From contig JAYESD010000012.1 of NCBI GenBank assembly GCA_036927565.1, positions 4,340,001 to 4,404,000 on the forward strand: 64,000 nucleotides of DNA. Direction: 5' to 3'. The notes below the pieces were generated by a model. It saw only the letters and a list, made by a program, of their open reading frames with translations, searched no databases and had not been told where the DNA came from. Positions 43,501 through 54,930 of this stretch are shown here, one piece after another (within the stretch, counting starts at the first letter, position 1; each line of letters starts with the position of its first letter). Made by a program: the position numbers and the translations under genes. The DNA is from Tuctoria greenei (Eukaryota > Streptophyta > Magnoliopsida > Poales > Poaceae).

Positions 43501-45614
43501 GCGAATGCGAGAGCGCAAGAGTATAAGCGGCGCAAGCTGTAGTTTTCTTTTCTTTTCTTTTTCTTATTTTTTTAATTTTTTATTTTTTTAACCCCGCGAT
43601 AACCCTAACCGCTTGGGATGCATAGGCTCAACCGAGTCGTGTCGATGGTGGTGGGACACGGGACCAGTGCGCCGGCACAGATCTGGTGGGTGCAAGGAGT
43701 GAGTCCTCGATGTGCTTGCTAGTGGAGGCTTCAAGGTGCACCTGCGCGCTCTTCCGGATGGGCGCACACGTGCGGTGGCACCCAACGCTAGACAAGCATC
43801 GCTCACGCGCGGGGCAAGAAGGCGGGTCCAGGCAAAGGCGCACGCGCGTCCGGTGGATTTCTACAGAAGATGATGCCGTCCGCAAATCTTCAATCGACAG
43901 ATTATAGATCTGTCGGCGAAACAGATTGGTGGATCTCGGTTCGAGCGTGCGAGGAACAAGCACGCTAATGGAGTAACGCTGGCAGCACTGAAGAGCCGGA
44001 TCTGATGCAGGAAAAAGCGACGAAACCGACCGGAAAGGCGTAATAAGAAGCACTAGAATCGATTGCTAGGGTAGTAGAGAAAAACTAACCCTAATTTTGG
44101 CTATGTATACCATGTCATGAATGATGCTTGTATTATTGAGGAGGTCAGATGCCCCTATAAATAGATGTACAGTGATAACAATTATGCAGAAAAATCCTTA
44201 ATGTAAAAGGATAAATACAAATATACCCCCACGTCTCTAACAGTTCACATCCAAACACACGCCACAATGTCCCAATCTACATCCTCCCCATGTCTATTTT
44301 ACCCTGAATTACTGAGACCCATTTGGTATATGGGCTATGGGCTAACTCGATGGTTTATTACCGGTATGATTGGCAAAATTGTACTAGACTTGGGATATTA
44401 ATTTCTTGCAAGAAAGCGAAGGAGGCAACAAGAGGCAATTGAGCGATCACTACCGTTCCAAGGTGAACTGAAACAAGCATCAAAATCAAGAGATGGATTT
44501 AGTTTGAACAAGAATGTTGGTATCAAGTTGAACCCACGGGACAGTCATTATCTTGTTTTACTCTGGGGACTGTATATATTTGAGGGATTTTTTACTTTTC
44601 TTTTACTTAATTTGTATTCCTTCAGTTCTTTCATTTTCTATATGATAATCTGTTTGGGGTACTTGTTCCCTTTGCAAGTTGCACAATTTATCAGTTATCA
44701 AATTGATACATGTCTTATCTACGCATGATTCCGTTGCAGGTTGTTATGTTGCTTCTTACCATCATTTTTGCTATAGTCCATAGTGGTATGGCCAGCCTAC
44801 GGGAATCTGGTGAGAAAATAATTGGGGAGCGTGCTTACCGTGTGCTATTTGCTGGCATCTCGCTGCCTTTAGTAGTGACTACTATCGTGAGTGCTTCACA
44901 TTCTTTTCCCTGGCACAGATGGAAAGATTGCTTAATCTTGTTCCATCTCAGAAGATTGTCTTACATTGTAGGTATACTTCATAAATCATCGGTATGATGG
45001 TACTCAACTATGGCAAGTTCAGGGCATCTCTGGCATCCATGAGGTTGTTTGGCTCTCATCATTTATCTCATTCTGCTTCCTATATCCATCCACTTTCAAT
45101 CTTTTAGAAGTGGCAGCGGTGGACAAGCCAAAACTGCATATGTGGGAAACTGGAATAATAAGAATCACCAGACATCCGCAGGTACGTTTGTTTCTGATTG
45201 TGTTCTATATAAATTGCATGACAGTTCAATGTACCCATTTACTTGTAGCATGCCTTCTAACATTTATATACTATGTAGATGGTTGGTCAGATAATTTGGT
45301 GCCTAGCTCACACATTATGGATTGGCAACTCGGTTGCTGTTGCAGCCTCAGTGGGATTGATTGGCCACCATTTGTTTGGTGCCTGGAATGGTGACAGGAG
45401 GTTGGCATCACGTTATGGTGAAGCGTTTGAAGTCTTGAAGAAGAGAACAAGTGTTTTCCCATTTGCTGCCATCATCGACGGACGGCAGAAATTACCCAAG
45501 GGTTACTACAAGGAGTTCGTCCGCTTACCCTATGTAGCTATCACTGCATTAACATTGGGTGCATATTTTGCCCATCCCTTAATGCAAGCATCCAGTTACC
45601 AACTTCCCTGGTAG
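40528..45614 (+). CDS. Z-ISO: 15-cis-zeta-carotene isomerase, chloroplastic (364 aa, 4 exons)
   Basis: It converts 9,15,9'-tricis- to 9,9'-dicis-zeta-carotene in plastid carotenoid synthesis, between phytoene and zeta-carotene desaturase. Exons are 40528-40929, 44740-44886, 44972-45181 and 45279-45614; all joins are phase 0 with GT-AG borders. Residues 1 to about 65 form a Pro/Arg/Leu-rich transit peptide. Residues 91-111 form the first of about six membrane segments. The NnrU-like domain follows (FAIVHSGMASLRESGEKIIGERAYR, LYPSTFNLLEVAAVDKP, TGIIRITRHPQMVGQIIWCLAHTLWIGN, HHLFGAWNGDRR). His148 and His264, with Cys261 near, align with the heme ligands I recall for maize Z-ISO. Length matches the family (about 365). 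The frame is intact. Intron 1 (3810 bp) is swollen by transposons. Confidence 0.96.
41545..42073. mobile_element. hAT-type MITE in Z-ISO intron 1 (529 bp)
   Basis: The ends TAGGCTGTCAAT and ATTGACAGCCCTA are inverted repeats (GGCTGTCAAT exact). The 8-base flanks GAAAGCAT and GAAAGGAT match at 7 of 8 positions, the duplication size of hAT elements. No transposase is present. The inside contains two diverged copies of a block with GAGCCGA(G/T)CTC and CTTTATTGACA (41680-41752 and 41999-42067), so it may be a doubled or nested unit. Confidence 0.8.
42074..42329. other. Intron 1 of Z-ISO, plain AT-rich sequence
   Basis: No element or coding is recognised. The phrase TGTGATTTTACCC occurs twice (about 42145 and 42274). 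Confidence 0.4.
42330..43060 (-). pseudogene. Pentatricopeptide-repeat (PPR) gene fragment, antisense in Z-ISO intron 1
   Basis: The - strand reads as a PLS-type PPR protein: VAPNKFNFRSILSYAIAHRDMHTNMKFHAYITKPSICSNVFVGSAVVNCARTDTIREAQGVLED and then EPNIISYNAFIVGLLENG. Further on are ERNIVS and SLCALGIGRSVHAPAIKLLGKLDVYDK. These follow the 35-residue PPR spacing with HA-x-KL and VxN-x-AxV-x2 signatures. PPR proteins bind organellar RNA. The piece is broken by stops and frame changes and lacks both ends. A 32-base unit (CCGAGACGACGT(C/A)(C/T)CGGTACAACATTC) is tandemly doubled at 42996-43058. It is probably a retro- or transposon-carried gene fragment; no introns are seen. Confidence 0.7.
43081..43236 (-). 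repeat. Copia 3' LTR-like end (156 bp)
   Basis: It starts TGTTAGACTATG right after the purine stretch CATGGGG that follows the RNase H end on the - strand, and ends ...GAAGAGACA at 43081. It is short, as in several small Copia families. Confidence 0.55.
43257..43535 (-). pseudogene. Copia RNase H C-terminal fragment
   Basis: NPVQHQRTKHVEIDLHFVRERVARGEVRVLHVPTTLQFTDIFTKGL is the conserved end of Copia RNase H. It is followed by SLFSEFRSSLNI and a stop just before the LTR. Everything upstream of this piece is missing. Confidence 0.85.
44113..44243 (-). repeat. Short Copia LTR (131 bp)
   Basis: It begins TGTTAGAGAC (44243) and ends TGACA (44113) on the - strand. It is the same length and similar in sequence to the LTR at 47125-47255 (GCTTGTATT, GAGGTCAG, TCTCTAACA shared). 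Confidence 0.65.
44244..44739 (+). other. Distal part of Z-ISO intron 1
   Basis: No element is recognised. The region turns T-rich towards the acceptor (TTGCAG at 44734-44739). Confidence 0.5.
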
Positions 45615-46480
45615 TACTTCAGATTGATGTAAATTGTTAAACAGTAACGAAATATAAGAAGCAAGAAAAGAATTGTGCTCCTGCAGTGTACTTTAGTGAA
45701 TGCCGTCATCTTCAAATGGGCAAAAAGGTCCTTCGCATGTTCGTTCCCTCGCTCTTCCGGTATTTTAGCTGAGAGTATGGAAGGAAATTTGTTGGTTATA
45801 GGAAATCCTTTTGTGCACATTCAGTTTCTAGCTTGGCACATACATGTAGTGTTTCTGAGATGCAAATATGTGAGTTTCTGTAGAAATAATAGTTAAACAT
45901 GCCGAGACCACATTGTGAGTACAAACATAGCTCTCGATTTTTTCGTTACCAACTGTCAAGAAAATTAGCAATGTGCACGAGTATTAAAGATATGCAAATA
46001 TTGGTCTAGAAAACTACATCTTCTTCTACTTTTTAGTATGTCTGCGGACGGTATAAGCAAATCAAATCTAAAAGTATCTAAATGCAGTAGAACAGCATGA
46101 GTACAAGCAAAAGTGCCTGAAAACATCTTACTGTAATGATGTTGCTGCTGGCTCACATAACTGAGGATGGGCTCTGATTCTGATTGTTCTCCGGTTTGCA
46201 CTGGGCAGCTTTTATCACGGAGTTGAAAACTGCTTCAAGTTCTGGTCCATGGAGAAAAGTGATTCACCAGTAAGGTACTATGAAAGTTCTTCCAAGAAGG
46301 CTTTGATTAGAACAACTCAGATCAACAGTACAGTAGTGTCGCACTCTACCATATCCACACCGTACCTGTCGTGTCTTGGCGCCGCATGTTACATGTGGAA
46401 CATCGCAATTGATTTCCGTGTTCACAAAAGAGCTATAACAATCAGAAGAGGGACTCGCATTTTCACTCTGAGCCAATTAA
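45615..46480. other. Z-ISO 3' flank
   Basis: Probable 3' UTR with AT-rich near-polyadenylation words (AACGAAATATAAGAAGC at about 45648), then unassigned sequence. I see no second gene. Confidence 0.45.
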
Positions 46481-47124
46481 ATGCCATATTGATGTTTCTG
46501 ATGGAAAGATAATTGATTGATTGATTTGAGTAGATTGTGAGGGGTGGTATATATTTATTTGGAGAGTTAAGAGGCACCCCTAGGTACATGGACAATGTGA
46601 TACTATTTATGCAACACTCCTCCATAGTCTAAATGTATGTTACTAAGAACATTCAAACTGGAACGAAACTCCATAAACATCGATGATGGGAGGCTCTTAA
46701 GAAGATGTCCGCGTACTATGAATTAGTAGAGACATGAAAAACTTGTTGGAAAGACTCAAATAGACACGAAGAATCTGTTGTAAGTTGCTTGTTTTATTTC
46801 TTGAGGTTGCTCAACTATATATAGATCTATTACAGGCAGAAAACACTCCTAAAACTATTTAGAACTCTTGTCTAACCTTGACTCAAATTCTAGCTCCATC
46901 TCTAAATTATATCTCTAATTCTTTCCTAATCTCTGTTAATCTAAAAATCAAGATTATACTCAACAATTACACTCTTAAACTTATTTTCTAGGACACACTT
47001 CTACTAATTTAGTATGCAGACACAATGCACTTTTTAGGATGAACACATCATCCTGTGACTATGAGATAGACACATCATCTTCGAGACGAACACATTATCC
47101 CGAACACGAATTTGAAGTGAATAC
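46481..47124 (-). mobile_element. Copia remnant (LTR-like end plus RNase H tail)
   Basis: At 46740-46625 the - strand keeps the decayed end of Copia pol (ADIF-, then MEFRSSLNV-like words). It is followed by a purine stretch (GGAGGAG) and TGTTGCATAAATAG at 46617, a likely LTR start. From 46746 to 47124 lies AT-rich sequence with an LTR/leader look (TATATATAG at 46816). Borders are uncertain. Confidence 0.5.
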
Positions 47125-47255
47125 TGTTATGAATAGCGCTTGTATTGATATGAGGTCAGGAGGCCCGAATATATAACATACAGGAGAATTACTAATATGC
47201 ATAAAACACCCTACACAAAGGAAAAAGTACAAAAAGGGCTCCTATATCTCTAACA
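47125..47255 (-). repeat. 3' LTR of Copia C3 (131 bp)
   Basis: TGTTAGAGATATAGGAGCCC at 47255 follows AATGGGGG. It ends ...CATAACA at 47125. It is a relative of the LTR at 44113-44243. Confidence 0.7.
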
Positions 47256-47815
47256 CCCCCATTAAACTCAAGGTGCATCACGAACACTGGGTTTGAAGAG
47301 ATAAATTTGTGTTGAACCCAAGTTTGTGCTTTTGTGAAGAAAATAGCTAGCTGAAGCTCTGAAGGCACATACTGAAGATCAACAACACCATTATGGACCT
47401 GTGCTCGTGTATAAGAAGCATCAACACTAATATTCTTGGTAAACTCTTACTTGACTGGATCACGATCAATGTTGATAGTACCTGTACTGTCAGACAAAAG
47501 AGGAGTCGACATAAAAATAGAAACACCAAAATTCTCAAGCAACCACCGTAACCAACTAACCTCTACAGTCACAAGAGCCATAGCACGTAACTCAACCTCT
47601 GCACTCGAACGAGAAACTGCTATCTGCTTCTTAGTCTTCCAAGCAATGAGAGAACCACCAAGGAAAACACAATAAGCAAGAAGAAATCGACGATGAGAGG
47701 AATCACTAGCTCAAGTAGCATCACAATATGCTTTGAGCTGTAAAGAGCTAGATCATGAAAAGAACAAACATCTAGAGATAGTCAATATGACGATAACGAG
47801 TAGGATCATCAAGAG

Positions 47816-48692
47816 TGTCAGAGTTTGGTTCCGGCAATTCTCTCGGTACTACCGTTGGCAGCCCGCGGAGTTTGTAGTTCGGTTGTGGGCGCGCAAAGAT
47901 TCAGAACAAGGTGGCAAGTTGACACGAGGATTTACGTGGTTCGGGCCGCCTGAGCGTAATACCCTACTCCAAGGGTGTGTTGTTGTTGTATTAAGTGTCA
48001 AAGCACTAGAGTGTCAAAGACTAGAGTGTCTTGAGCGCGTGTGTGGCCTGCAGAGGTTTGTCTGTCCTCGTCCGTGTATCGCTTGACCAGTCCTTTTATA
48101 GTACAAGGACTGGTCGTTATATCGTTAGCTTAGCCCGACATGTGGCCCTGGCGGTTACTGATGCTTAATACATAATTAATGTACTTAATTACCCTTAACA
48201 GCGTGGTAACGCGCCTTGATAGTGGCGTTACTGGTATTAAGGGTCCTCCGATCGTGTGCCAATAAGACAGTATTAATGACACATAATTGGGTCTTGAAGC
48301 TTTAATATTCCTTGAAGGTCCGAGCCGTTGGAGGTCCACTAATCAGCCTGCTGAAGTTTAAGGTCCGGCGGTTGGACGCGTGGCAGCTTCAGAGCTTACC
48401 GTCTAGGACGGGTAGGTCCGGTGCTATTGTACACGTGTCAGTACCGGAGCTTCCCTTTGTCGAGGGTTAGGTCCGGGGGTGCCATGCAGGTATCTAGTCC
48501 GGAGCTTTCCCATGTATGTAATGTAGCTCTGATTTTATGATACACATGGCGGCACCGAGATTAACCATAGAAGGGTGGCAGGTCCGATTTCGTATGACAC
48601 GTGGGGTCTTCGGAGGTCTTCAAATTAGATAGGTGGAGTTCCTTTGCACTCTTTGCAGTCCTAAGGGGTATCCGGTACGCAGGGTACCGACA
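47816..48692 (-). mobile_element. Solo LTR of the G1 Gypsy family (877 bp), TSD AAGAG
   Basis: It starts TGTCGGTACCCTGCGTACC (48692, - strand) and ends ...CTCTGACA (47816). It is flanked by perfect AAGAG (47811-47815 and 48693-48697). It shares the start and the TTTACGTGGTTCGGGCCGCC block with the 5' LTR of G1. It sits inside late RT of Copia C3. No internal region remains, so it arose by LTR-LTR recombination. Confidence 0.95.
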
Positions 48693-48938
48693 AAGAGGCT
48701 CACTATCAGTAGGTCGAAGGTGAACATTGAGCTCTATGGGAGTCTCAACAGTCTGATGATCAGTGAGAGAAGCTCGATCAAGAAGATCCTGAATGTACTT
48801 CTCCTAAGATAGATAAATTTTTTCAGATGTATAGGAAACCTCAATCCCAAGAAAGTAACGAAGAGGACCAAGATCTGACATAAGAAACTGCTCACTGATG
48901 CAAGCTTTCATGAAGGCTATGTACTCAGGGTCGTCTTT

Positions 48939-51010
48939 TGTGACACCCGGTTCCGAATATGAACCAAGCGTAACGCATATGTGTGCCCAGGAAGTTCATC
49001 ACACATATACGGTTGCATCACAAACGATATACAGAATTTAACCACGTCTCAACTATTAAATAAGTACTTTATTACAATAATCCAATAGTTCACAAATGAT
49101 AAAACTCTAAATAATGCAGTGGAAAATAAACTAAGCAGCACGACTCCATTCCACAGGCAATTGACGGCGGTACGCAACCTAGTACTCCGCGTGATCCTCA
49201 GGGTACTCCCAATTATCTCCAGTAGCTGTTGGGGGGGGGGGGGGTTGCAAGGGTGAGTACTTGTCGTACTCAGCAAGTGTGGAAATAGATGACATGTGTC
49301 TAAACAAATGATTGGAATAAAATGGCTAATTGCATAAAAGTATGTTTCATAAACACGTAAAAGCAGCCTATCATGTCTATGTGAATTTATTTCCCTTCAT
49401 GACCCAAGTAATTATCATACCATAAATCCAACAATTCTTATTACCAACGCAATCCATTAATAACAGCCAACCATAAAATTAATACCATATGCCAATTCCA
49501 TAATCTCTCATGTACCGACAGTACTCAAGTGACAACCTAAAACCATACCAGCCATCCCAAAATTCCAAGTCCAATTCTAATCATGTAGGTCATCCAGGTG
49601 CTCTTAACTGGGAGCACGACTATCATGATAGTTTTTAACACTCTGCAGAGGTTGTACCACTTTACCCACATGTTCGTGATTTCATCACCTTTCGGTGACT
49701 AAGAACCTCTATGTTGCCCTGTCACACTTCCGTGGTGTGCGGCCAAGAGATCACAAAATAGCCTTTCAAAAGGGACTACTAGTATGTACGGGCCCACTAA
49801 GGTTTCACCGGCAGGCTTGAATCTCCATTCTCCCACCCACGGGCCCCCTCGTGTGCCATGCGGATCCCAAGGCAGTCCTCCTCGACCCCCATTCCCCGCG
49901 CCATCCAATAGTCCATACAATACTAGCAGCTCTCCTAATTATTCAGCTACGCCACATCCATACTTGGCCTTGTGGTGGCACTGTTGACCTGGCATATTCT
50001 TGCATGAACCGGTCCTTAGGTCTAAAGTAAGCAAACCACCATATCATCCAACCCATCCACAAAACCATGCTTGCTTAGATCTCCTAAATTCCAGGTTGCT
50101 AAATTAACCATCATCTTATTACCATCCTAAGTTGTCATAATTAAAGTTGTCAACCACATTATTTAAGTTACCCATAACCCATGTAGCGATGCGGTGCAAA
50201 AATAAAAAAACCCATACCCGACTCATCTTGTATATCCCGGCGACAAGGGGTGGCAAACAACGCTAGTAAACTCCTACGTATGAGTTTCCCATCATATTGA
50301 CACAAGCATGCAAGTTCGCAAACAAAACATTTAATAAAATAGGATCAATATGATCAAGGACACTTGACTTGCTCCGACGGATGGGGTTGCTCAAGCGCTT
50401 CAAAGTCTTGGTTTTGGAAATCCTCGTATGCGGCCTCTTGAGCACGTTTCTCTATGCGTGATCATACATACAAGAAAATACATACAATTCAATATGATGC
50501 ACACAAAATAATCAACATGCAATGACATGCAATCATGCACAATTCAATAATTAATTAACTACAATTGTTTATTAATTAGATGCGAGTAGTTCATACGTGT
50601 TCATATGAGTTTACGGGGGTTTTAGCGGGGATTAATGTTGCTGAAAATAAAAAGATGGTACGACTATGATCAAACTACGTCTATTAGAGTCAATATGGTC
50701 GCTAAAATTTGCATCAGAAAATGTGGCCTACCGTAGATGTGATGGCTTCGAAGATCGTGGGATGGGGATGATGCATAGATGAAGTAGATGCACAAGGTCC
50801 TCCGGCGGCACGACGACGACGACGCGACGAACTCCGGCGGACGACGACACCCTCCTCTTCTCTTTTTCCCCCTTCTTCCCTGGCGGCAGAGCTTCTGGTG
50901 CCTCTCCCTTTTTTTATCTACCGCTAGAGCTTTTCTTCTATGCTGGCGGTGCTGTTTTCTGGTGTCGGGGAAAACTACGATGACTTGCGTACGTATTTGT
51001 AGGCGGCAGG
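48939..51010 (-). repeat. Partial Tekay-type Gypsy LTR, - orientation
   Basis: Its - strand end ...GGGTGTCACA lies at 48939. Long parts match the solo LTR 23132-25923 (for example the region around 49590-49700 against 25090-25220) and, near the end, the opposite-strand LTR at 63291-63491 at about 95 percent by eye. The 5' part of the LTR is missing where Sirevirus B begins. A run of 14 G lies at 49232-49245. 50810-50840 is a GAC/GCG trinucleotide-rich stretch. Confidence 0.8.
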
Positions 51011-52367
51011 TGTAAGGACCGAATGCCCAAGAGGGGGGGGTGAATTGGGATTTCTTCGAAAAATTCTAAGCAATGAAACTTAATTTCTAAAGCCCAATTC
51101 CCTACGCGACTATCTATGCATTCTAGTAGATAGAAACTTTGCGGAATATAAAATGCATAAAAGTAAGGGAAGGAGAAGGGATGCAAACTCCCGAGGATAC
51201 AAGGATTTATCCTGTGGTTCGGCAAGATCGTGAAGATCTTCCTACATCCACGTTGTGGCACCCACCAAAGGGTTTTGCCACACCCAAGTCACCGAGACGA
51301 GGGGTCTTCACTATTCTTCTCTGTTCGCCTCCTTTGGCAAGGTGGAGCTCAAGCCTTGTACAACTTCGACCTTCCGGGCTTCCACACACGCCTTGGCAAG
51401 CTCCAGAAGTCTTCTCACTGTTACAACACCAAGGGCACTCCCTTGAGGCTCTCACACTAACCTAGAGAGTCCACTCACATAGAATGGTGGCACACAAGCT
51501 CTCTCTCTAGCTAGTTCTAGCCTAAACCTTGGTGTAGAGGTGATCAAAAAGGTGTGGAAGTTATTGCTCTTGGCCTTGAACACTTGTGGATGTGTTGATA
51601 GCTTCTGGTGATCAAGACTTGACAAAATGACAAAGTTAGGGGGTATTTATAGTCAGCCTTCCCGAAATAGCCGTTGGAAAAGTAGGCTGACAGAACTTTA
51701 CTGTGAACACCGGATGATCCGATGTCTCCCCTTTAGTTATCATCGGTCTAATTACTTTGGCTGACATCATTGTGTCAGATATGACTCTTCCTCCAGAATT
51801 TGCTTAATCTTGATGCTTACTGGAGTGATCGACCGATGTGTGTAAGTCTGTACATCGGATGATCCGGTGCTTCACTTGGTCCAATGGTATTGCAAACTGT
51901 ACTGATGGACCGATGTCACTGAGCCATTCACATCGGATGGTCTGATGTGTACATTTGTCTGAGGTCTTCTTCTTCAGTTGAACCAACTCGACCGATGTGT
52001 ACATTTCTGAAATCATCGGTTGATCCGGTGAGTTGATTTTGTTTGCTTCGAGTTGTTTTTGAGTGAATCTTTTGTGTCTTGCTCAGATGACCTCTTAGAC
52101 ATTTGTTTCATAGGCTTCTCTGGTGATCTTCAAGCATTGTATGTTGTCAACTTATGGTTGAGTGACTTAGACATAAGAGCTTTCACTTCTTGTCTTTATC
52201 TCATTGATTTGATCTCAAAAGTTGATTGTATATGGGTCTCCAATGACATATTCATTTCATTTTATCGAGTGATTATGGGGACCTTGCATTCACAAATTCA
52301 TTAGTAAAGTTCAATGGTTGTCATTAATCACCGAAACCGTAATTCATGGGGGGCCTAGATGCTTTCA
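51011..52367 (-). repeat. 3' LTR of Sirevirus B (1357 bp)
   Basis: It begins TGAAAGCATCTAGGCC at 52367 and ends GGTCCTTACA at 51011. It lacks about 50 bases (next to 51788) present in the 5' LTR at about 62490-62540, including one palindrome unit. Otherwise it is nearly the same. Confidence 0.93.
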
Positions 52368-52381
52368 ATCTCCCCCTTTTT
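52368..52381 (-). other. Polypurine tract of Sirevirus B
   Basis: AAAAAGGGGGAGAT on the - strand lies directly before the 3' LTR start. It is the usual plus-strand primer site. A similar GGGGGAG word recurs at 52680-52735. Confidence 0.85.
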
Positions 52382-52714
52382 GGTGATTGATGACAACACA
52401 ATAATCAAAGCGCAATAGTAATGAATTTGATAGAATGAAACTTAAAAGAATATGCAATGAATACAGGATGTCACACTTGAAGCTTAAGCATCAATTAATA
52501 ACTCAAGTGTGAATAATAAGTGATCATAAACATAGATAAACACCAAATGAGCCCATTCGATTAATAACTCATGGAAATAAGTTCATTAGAGCTCAAAAGT
52601 AGCAAATGAGTAGCAAACACACCAAATGTAGCAAACACACTGAATTACAAGAATGATAAACGATAAATGATAAAAGAGACTCCCCCTGACACTAAGATGC
52701 TCCCCCTGACTCCT

Positions 52715-54930
52715 CTAACTCTTCTCCCCCTTTGGCATCAAGACACCAAAAAGGGATCCGAGCGCATAAGGACCCTGAGTGCTGGGCGCGATGACGAACT
52801 GGTCACCGTCGCTGTCGTCGGAGCTGCTGGCTGGAGTAGTGGAGGGAGCTGCCGGAGCCGTAGGAGCCACCGTCGATGCCTGCTGTGGAGGAGCTGCTGG
52901 AGCAGGGGCACTGACGACGGAGGCCGTCGACTGCTGGAACAAGGTCGTGGCCGGCAGCGGGGAGTGAAGCGGGGCACCAGGAGACAGAAGAGGAGACATG
53001 CTGAAGGAGGGAATCGGTGTAGAAGGTATTGGGGCCACTGGAGCGGCAGCTGGAGCCAGGACTGGAGGTGGTGGAGCGACTCCTGGCAGCTGCGACGGGA
53101 GGGCAATCCCGTTCTAGGTGTAGAGGTTGGTGATCAACCCCAGGATGCCCATCATCGCCTGCTGCGTCTGCTGCTGCTGGTCGAGAGTGCGCTGGTGCAT
53201 CTGATCAATAAGCCTCGTCAGCCTGTCAGTGTCTTCACGCCTCTCACGGGCGATCTGACGCTGCATCTCCTGCTGCTGCTGCTGCTGGAGCTCAAGGAGA
53301 CGGGCAGCCTGCTTCGCTCGGGCCTGCTCGGCTGCCAGCCTATCCAGATGCTGCTGCTCAACCATCTGCTAGAGGAGTGACGTCAGCTCTGACGGCTGCA
53401 TGACCTGCGCCTCAGTGACGGGAGGTGGAGTAGGTGGTGGCACTGTAGAGCCTCCAGCCTCCGCGTCGTGCTGCCTGGGAGAGGGCGGAGGAGGGAAGTA
53501 CTCCTCGACACTGTCGTCGGTGTCGCTCTCAGACCAGAAATGCTGCAAGTCCTCCCCCTGTGCCTCAGCCTCGGCAAGTCTCTCATCCTCCTTCTCTAAG
53601 TCAGACCAGTCCTCCTCAAACAGTCGGGCCCTGACCTGACGCTCAACTGGATGGCCAAGGCGGCGGTCTCCAGGAGCTGGGGCACGGTAGTGACCGAACT
53701 GCGTCGCACTCTCGTCAGAGAGACGATCGTGCATGTCGGACCCCTCAGGAGCCATCATAGTAAGCAGGTAGCTGATCCAGTGCCCATATACTAGCTGCCT
53801 CATCATCCCCCTCCATCTGTGATCACATCCTCCATCTCGCATATGAGGACATCCACGATGTCGAACTCCATCCTGTTCATGACGTAGAACAGGAGAGTCT
53901 GCTGCAAGCTGGTGAATCCCTCCAAGTAGCCAGACCTCGACAGGAGTGTGCGGCGCAAGGCGAGATGCACTGTGCGCGCAGCAGGAGTCAGCAAGGCTGG
54001 TACTCTCGGCTGGTCAAGAGAGAAGGTGGGACCAAACAAAGAGCGAATCTCCTGCAGCGGTGGTGCCACTCCTCCAGTGAGCGGCCTCCTCGGTGGATCT
54101 GCCTAACCGTAGACCCTCTCATGCACGCAGGTGTCGTGCAAGTCCACTCCAAGCAACTGTCCCAGCGTCTGCCTCGTCAGGTGGTAGTGCTGACCCATAA
54201 ACATGAAGTCAATTGATCTTCTGCCCTCAGAGACATAGAGGGTGGCGTAGAAGACGCGGACCCAATCTTCCACATAGGCACTCCGCTCATATGCCATCAA
54301 CTGCATCAAACCTCGGTACCTCTCAAAATAAGGACGGATCTCCGTCTCTGCTGCCAAAGCTAGCTGTCTCCAATCCAGATAGTTGTGTTGAAACAGCTTG
54401 TGCCCTCGACGCCTATAGGTCTCATAGAGAGACACCTGGGTGACAGTCCAGAAGCGACTATCCACCAGAGCCTCTCTGGGCTGCGGGTACCACTCCTCAA
54501 GCAGCACATTCCATCTGAGCTTGCAAAGCTGCTTGGCCTTCATCTTCCGGTAGTCGGTCAACCGGACTCCTTCAGCGACATGGACAGTGGTGTCCATCTC
54601 GTAGATCGCTCGCTGGGCCTCCCGGTCCTCACGATGGTCGGCAGCCGTCGGTCTCGGTCGTGGTGCTGCCTCGGTGTGACCCCCACGGGTCCGGGCTGAG
54701 CGCCGGCGGATGAGAGGCTCAACCGGCTCTTCTTCAGCCTCGGAGTCGTCGATCACTGGAGGCTGCCTCAGACGAGCCTCGCGGATCCTCAGCGACCCTC
54801 CTCGGCCACGCTCACGCTCCTCGGCGGCGCGAGCGGCCATCAAAGCCTTCTTCTCCTCCTTCAACAACTTTTGCTTCTTAGCGGCCGGCTCCGCGATAGC
54901 CTTGCCCTTGTTCTTCTTGTCGCGAGCCAT
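52715..54930 (-). pseudogene. Sirevirus B ORF3 (full length, several stops)
   Basis: The ATG at 54930 matches copy A. The frame runs through the basic N-terminus and the conserved middle domain to a CAG-to-TAG stop at about 54103-54105 (copy A keeps Gln). It continues to a frameshift near 53815, then the acidic and Pro-rich part (EEYFPPPPSPRQHDAEAGG). It reads the Gln-rich coiled coil (QQQQQEMQRQIARERREDTDRLTRLIDQMHQ) through two more stops, and a Pro/Ala/Ser-rich C-terminus ending ...LFGVLMPKGEKS at 52715. About 738 codons. It shows what copy A lost: the rest of the coiled coil and the low-complexity tail. No membrane anchor is evident at the C-terminus. Confidence 0.8.

Larger units (their letters stand above)
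43081..44243 (-). mobile_element. Copia remnants in Z-ISO intron 1
   Basis: On the - strand an LTR (44243-44113, TGTTAGAGACG...) is followed by TGGTATACATAGCC, a damaged iMet primer site, and a leader. Near 43545 it breaks to the last part of pol (43535-43257), which runs into an LTR-like end starting TGTTAGACTATG at 43236. The two LTR-like ends differ, so this is either a deleted element joined to another or two remnants side by side. Confidence 0.65.
47125..48938 (-). mobile_element. Copia remnant C3 (RT, RNase H, 131-bp 3' LTR), split by a solo LTR
   Basis: The - strand has late RT at 48938-48693 (DPEYIAFMKACISEQFLMSDLGPLRYFLGIEV, TVETPIELNVHLRPTDSEPL). After the solo LTR it resumes with DDPTRYRHID at 47815, then decayed RNase H (SRSSAEVELRAMAL, DSTGTINIDRDPVK, YVPSELQLAIFFTKAQ). 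A purine stretch and the LTR (47255-47125) follow. Stops are frequent. The upstream part is cut at 48938 by a Gypsy LTR. Confidence 0.8.

Noticed and set aside
49232..49245. G14 run as a regulatory or recombination signal
   Set aside because: A single homopolymer in an LTR; it may equally be a sequencing artefact.
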